Origin: Cellulomonas edaphi
GTDB taxonomy: Bacteria; Actinomycetota; Actinomycetes; Actinomycetales; Cellulomonadaceae
DNA: 64,000 nt
Reading direction: 5' to 3'
Assembly (NCBI RefSeq): GCF_030362815.1
Contig: NZ_JAUCGR010000001.1
Location: forward strand, 1,127,471 to 1,191,470
Position 1 is the first letter of the stretch; each line of letters begins with the position of its first letter. A program made the position numbers and the translations under genes. Shown one piece after another: positions 61,358-64,000 of the stretch. Under the pieces are notes generated by a model, which had not been told where the DNA came from, did no database searches, and worked only from the letters and a program-made list of their open reading frames with translations.

Positions 61358-63154
61358 TTGAAGATCAGGCGACTCAGCGCGGGCGTCGCAGTCATTGCGG
61401 CCGGCGCCCTGGTGCTCACCGCGTGCTCCAACGAGCCCTCGGACAACGCTTCGGCCTCGCCCTCGGCGTCGTCGAGCGGTGCGGCCTCGACGACCGGTGG
61501 CACGGTGACGGTGTCGGAGACGAACGAGTTCTTCTCGTTCAACCCCTCGACCGCCAACGGCAACACGGACATCAACTCCAAGATCTCCCTCGCGACCAAC
61601 TCGCACCTGTACTACATCGACGACCAGCTGAAGGTTCAGCACGACGACTCGTTCGCCAAGACCGAGAAGCTGAGCGACGACCCGCTGACCGTCAAGTACA
61701 CGATCAACGAGGGCAAGAAGTGGAGCGATGGCGAGCCCATCGACGCCAACGACCTGGTGCTCGCGTGGGCCGTGTTCTCGGGCTACTACGACGACGCGAA
61801 GACCGACGACTCGGGTGAGGTCGTCTCCGGCGCCTCGTACTTCTCGTACGCCGGCTCGACGCTGGGCCTGGGCCTGACGGACTTCCCGGAGATCGGTGAC
61901 GACGGCCGCAGCATCACGCTGAAGTACTCGAAGCCGTTCTCCGACTGGGAGGTCGCGCTCGACCTCGACCGGCCGGCCCACGTCGTCGCGAAGAACGCCG
62001 GCCTCGCCGACGCCGCCGCGCTGACCGACCTGCTGAAGAACACGCCTCGCGGCAACCCGGACAAGCCCGCCAAGAACGACGCCCTGAAGAAGGTCGCCGA
62101 CTTCTACAACACGGGCTTCGACTCCAAGACGCTGCCGTCGGACCCGGAGCTCTACCTCTCCAGCGGCCCGTACATCGTCTCGGACGTCCAGGAGGGCCAG
62201 TCGGTCACCCTGGTCCCGAACAAGACGTACGACGGCGACCAGACGCCGAAGCTCGACTCCATCGTCATGCGCACGATCGCCGACCCGTCGGCCGCCATCA
62301 CCGCGCTCAAGAACGGTGAGGTCGACGTCGTCTCGCCGCAGGCCAACGCCGACACCCTCGCCGCCCTCGAGGGCGTCCCGGGCGTCCAGGTCCACCAGGG
62401 CCTGCAGCTCGCGTTCGACCACATCGACCTGAACAGCACGGGCGTCTTCAAGGACAAGAACGTCCGTGAGGCGTTCCTCAAGACGATCCCGCGCCAGGCC
62501 ATCCTCGACGCGATCATCACGCCGCTCGACCCCAAGGCCACGGTCCTGAACTCGGTGCTCTTCGTGCCTGCTCAGCCCGGCTACGCCAAGACGATCGAGA
62601 CCAACGGCTTCAAGGACTTCGTGGAGCCCGACATCGCGGGTGCCAAGGAGCTCTTGGGCGGCAAGACCCCGACCGTGAAGCTGCTGTACAACATCAACAA
62701 CCCGAACCGCGTCGACGCGTACACCCTGATCGCGAAGTCGGCGAAGGAGGCCGGCTTCAAGATCGTCGACGAGGGCGACGTGGACTGGGGCTCGCGCCTC
62801 GGCGACGGCTCGTACGACGCGTCGATCTTCGGCTGGATCAACTCGGGTGTCGGCGTCTCCGGCGTCCCGCAGATCTACGGCACGGGCCAGTCGTCGAACT
62901 TCAACAAGATGTCCGACAAGGCTGCCGACGCGCAGATGAGCGAGCTCATCCAGACGATCGACCCCGCCGCTCAGGAGGACCTGCAGGTCCAGATCGAGCA
63001 GAAGATCGGCGCGACGTTCACGACGCTGCCGTTCTTCCAGAGCGTGGGCGTCGACGCCGTCGCCGACCGCGTCAAGGGCATCGACACGTACAACCCCAAC
63101 CAGAACGGTGTCTGGTGGAACACGTGGGAGTGGACGGTCGACGACGCCTCCTGA
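61358..63154 (+). CDS. Oligopeptide ABC transporter substrate-binding lipoprotein
   Basis: 598 residues from TTG 61358, chosen because AGGAGG ends 4 bases upstream and because it gives a clean lipoprotein signal KIRRLSAGVAVIAAGALVLTAC (lipobox LTAC). A Ser/Ala-rich linker (about 27-50) precedes the family 5 solute-binding fold: SDGEPIDANDLVLAW, LYLSSGPYIVSDV, NVREAFLKTIPRQAI and a late SYDASIFGWINSG. Codon choice is very uniform, as in highly expressed genes. Binds peptides or similar ligands outside the membrane; a permease gene follows. Confidence 0.9.
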   Translation: MKIRRLSAGVAVIAAGALVLTACSNEPSDNASASPSASSSGAASTTGGTVTVSETNEFFSFNPSTANGNTDINSKISLATNSHLYYIDDQLKVQHDDSFAKTEKLSDDPLTVKYTINEGKKWSDGEPIDANDLVLAWAVFSGYYDDAKTDDSGEVVSGASYFSYAGSTLGLGLTDFPEIGDDGRSITLKYSKPFSDWEVALDLDRPAHVVAKNAGLADAAALTDLLKNTPRGNPDKPAKNDALKKVADFYNTGFDSKTLPSDPELYLSSGPYIVSDVQEGQSVTLVPNKTYDGDQTPKLDSIVMRTIADPSAAITALKNGEVDVVSPQANADTLAALEGVPGVQVHQGLQLAFDHIDLNSTGVFKDKNVREAFLKTIPRQAILDAIITPLDPKATVLNSVLFVPAQPGYAKTIETNGFKDFVEPDIAGAKELLGGKTPTVKLLYNINNPNRVDAYTLIAKSAKEAGFKIVDEGDVDWGSRLGDGSYDASIFGWINSGVGVSGVPQIYGTGQSSNFNKMSDKAADAQMSELIQTIDPAAQEDLQVQIEQKIGATFTTLPFFQSVGVDAVADRVKGIDTYNPNQNGVWWNTWEWTVDDAS

Positions 63155-63203
63155 TGAGGCGCTGTCACCGGTGCGCCGCATGATCGCGGCCACCTAGCCC
63201 GAC

Positions 63204-63236
63204 GGTGCCGGGCCTCCCGAGCGGAGGCCCGGCACC
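63204..63236 (+). terminator. Terminator between binding-protein and permease genes
   Basis: Perfect 14-bp stem (63204-63217 with 63223-63236), loop CGAGC. Partial read-through here would keep binding protein in excess of permease. Confidence 0.8.
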
Positions 63237-63287
63237 TGTCGGTCCGGGGCAGGCAGCCGGGGTGCGTCCCCGCTGCGAGCCCTGTCG

Positions 63288-63293
63288 TAGACT
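63288..63293 (+). promoter_or_regulatory. -10 box upstream of the permease gene
   Basis: TAGACT, about 58 bases before ATG 63351; suggests the permease has its own promoter after the terminator. Confidence 0.4.
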
Positions 63294-63350
63294 CACTCGA
63301 TTGCCACCCGGCCGCCGGCCGTGGTGCCCCCCACACACACCGAAGAACCG

Positions 63351-64000
63351 ATGCTCACCTACATCACACGGCGAGTACTCGCGTCGCTGCTCATCCTGCT
63401 CGGCGCGTCGTTCATCGTCTACATGCTCGTCGCCTACTCGGGCGACCCCCTCGCCGAGATCAAGTCGAGCAACTCGCCGAGCAAGGAAGCGCGCATCGCG
63501 CAGCGCACCGAGGCGCTGCACCTCGACGTGCCCCCGGCTCTGCGGTACTTCATCTGGCTCGGCGGCGCCGTCAAGTGCGTCGTGCCGTTCGTCGGCCAGT
63601 GCGACCTCGGCGTGACCCTGCAGAACCAGCCGGTGACCGTGGCGCTCAGCACCGCGATCCCCACCACGCTGCAGCTGGTCACCACCGCCGCCGTCCTGGC
63701 GATCACGATCGGCATCTCGATCGGCATCGTGACGGCGCTGCGGCAGTACAGCACGCTCGACTACGGCGTCACGTTCGTGACCTTCCTTTTCTTCTCGCTG
63801 CCGATCTTCTGGGTCGCCGTGCTCCTCAAGGAGTTCGGGGCCATCAAGTTCAACACCTTCCTGTACGACCCGTACATCAAGAACTCCACGATCCTGCTGA
63901 TCTCCCTCGTCATGGGGCTGCTCTGGGCCGTGCTGCTGTCGGGGTCGTGGAAGCGGCGCGGGATCACCTTCGTCTCGGCGTTCGCCGTGACCGCCGGCGT
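63351..64000 (+). CDS. Peptide ABC transporter permease (DppB/OppB family), 5' part
   Basis: The first 216 codons; the gene runs off the right edge. It begins MLTYITRRVLASLLILLGASFIVYMLVAYSGDP, the first helix of OppB/DppB-type permeases, followed by a periplasmic loop containing two cysteines (KCVVPFVGQC) and further helices (TTLQLVTTAAVLAITIGISIGIV). It forms the inner-membrane channel for the binding protein upstream. The expected DppC and ATPase genes would lie beyond the window. Confidence 0.88.
   Translation, partial: MLTYITRRVLASLLILLGASFIVYMLVAYSGDPLAEIKSSNSPSKEARIAQRTEALHLDVPPALRYFIWLGGAVKCVVPFVGQCDLGVTLQNQPVTVALSTAIPTTLQLVTTAAVLAITIGISIGIVTALRQYSTLDYGVTFVTFLFFSLPIFWVAVLLKEFGAIKFNTFLYDPYIKNSTILLISLVMGLLWAVLLSGSWKRRGITFVSAFAVTAG

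Overview
The window is one contiguous piece of a very GC-rich chromosome. Dense GC-ending codons, frequent GTG starts, a mycothiol-conjugate amidase, an F420/deazaflavin-type oxidoreductase, PadR and WYL regulators and a SHOCT/DUF6325/DUF1269 gene set all point to an actinomycete. A Cellulomonadaceae-like organism is my best guess, but this is inference from gene content only. I saw no rRNA, tRNA or CRISPR array.

Layout. (1) 1-3807: the end of a tellurium-resistance-associated biosynthetic cluster (HpcH/HpaI aldolase tail, a fused phosphoribosyltransferase/TRSP/StiP/PELOTA protein, a HAD phosphatase). (2) 3918-34309: a housekeeping stretch whose order (metB-type enzyme, greA, DUF4307, mca, small membrane protein, hemolysin III, short-chain cis-prenyltransferase, phoH2, fumC, xseB, xseA, ispH, ychF) follows the order I recall for Mycobacterium tuberculosis Rv1079-Rv1112. 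Set into it are a thiol/oxidation-repair group, a PadR-DHA2 efflux operon, a trehalose-type LpqY-SugABC uptake operon, carbonic anhydrase, rmuC and an ABC exporter pair. (3) 34281-35902: a compact foreign insertion in the 3' end of ychF. It is bounded by 25-bp perfect direct repeats and carries only two overlapping genes, a DUF5343 protein and a Swt1-type HEPN protein with an R-x4-H RNase motif. This is the most likely undescribed system here: a minimal toxin/defence cargo using ychF as attachment site, with no integrase of its own. (4) 35903-37561: a decayed lipoprotein gene and an epoxide-hydrolase-like enzyme. (5) 37581-48203: a WYL regulator, a secreted CSLREA/RTX beta-helix protein, a secreted sugar isomerase/epimerase-like protein, a dicarboxylate transporter with a dipeptidase and an MFS carrier, and a secreted phospholipase-D-like protein. 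(6) 48310-57972: a stress-type block of small membrane, SHOCT, DUF6325 and DUF1269 proteins around a Ca-type P-type ATPase and a CYTH protein, closed by a large MalT-like LuxR regulator. (7) 58238-64000: methyltransferase, DUF1272, hemerythrin, CGNR regulator, deazaflavin-type oxidoreductase, and the start of an oligopeptide ABC transporter that runs off the end.

How the genes work together. Most adjacent same-strand pairs overlap by 1-4 bases (ATGA, GTGA or TGATG junctions), so translational coupling is the rule. Several genes appear to be leaderless: an actinobacterial -10 hexamer ends 7-9 bases before a GTG start. Divergent pairs (hemolysin III/prenyltransferase, hydrolase/WYL, fumC/DUF2087, hemerythrin/CGNR) have palindromes or duplicated motifs between them that look like operators. 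Tandem duplications sit on the stop codons of four genes.
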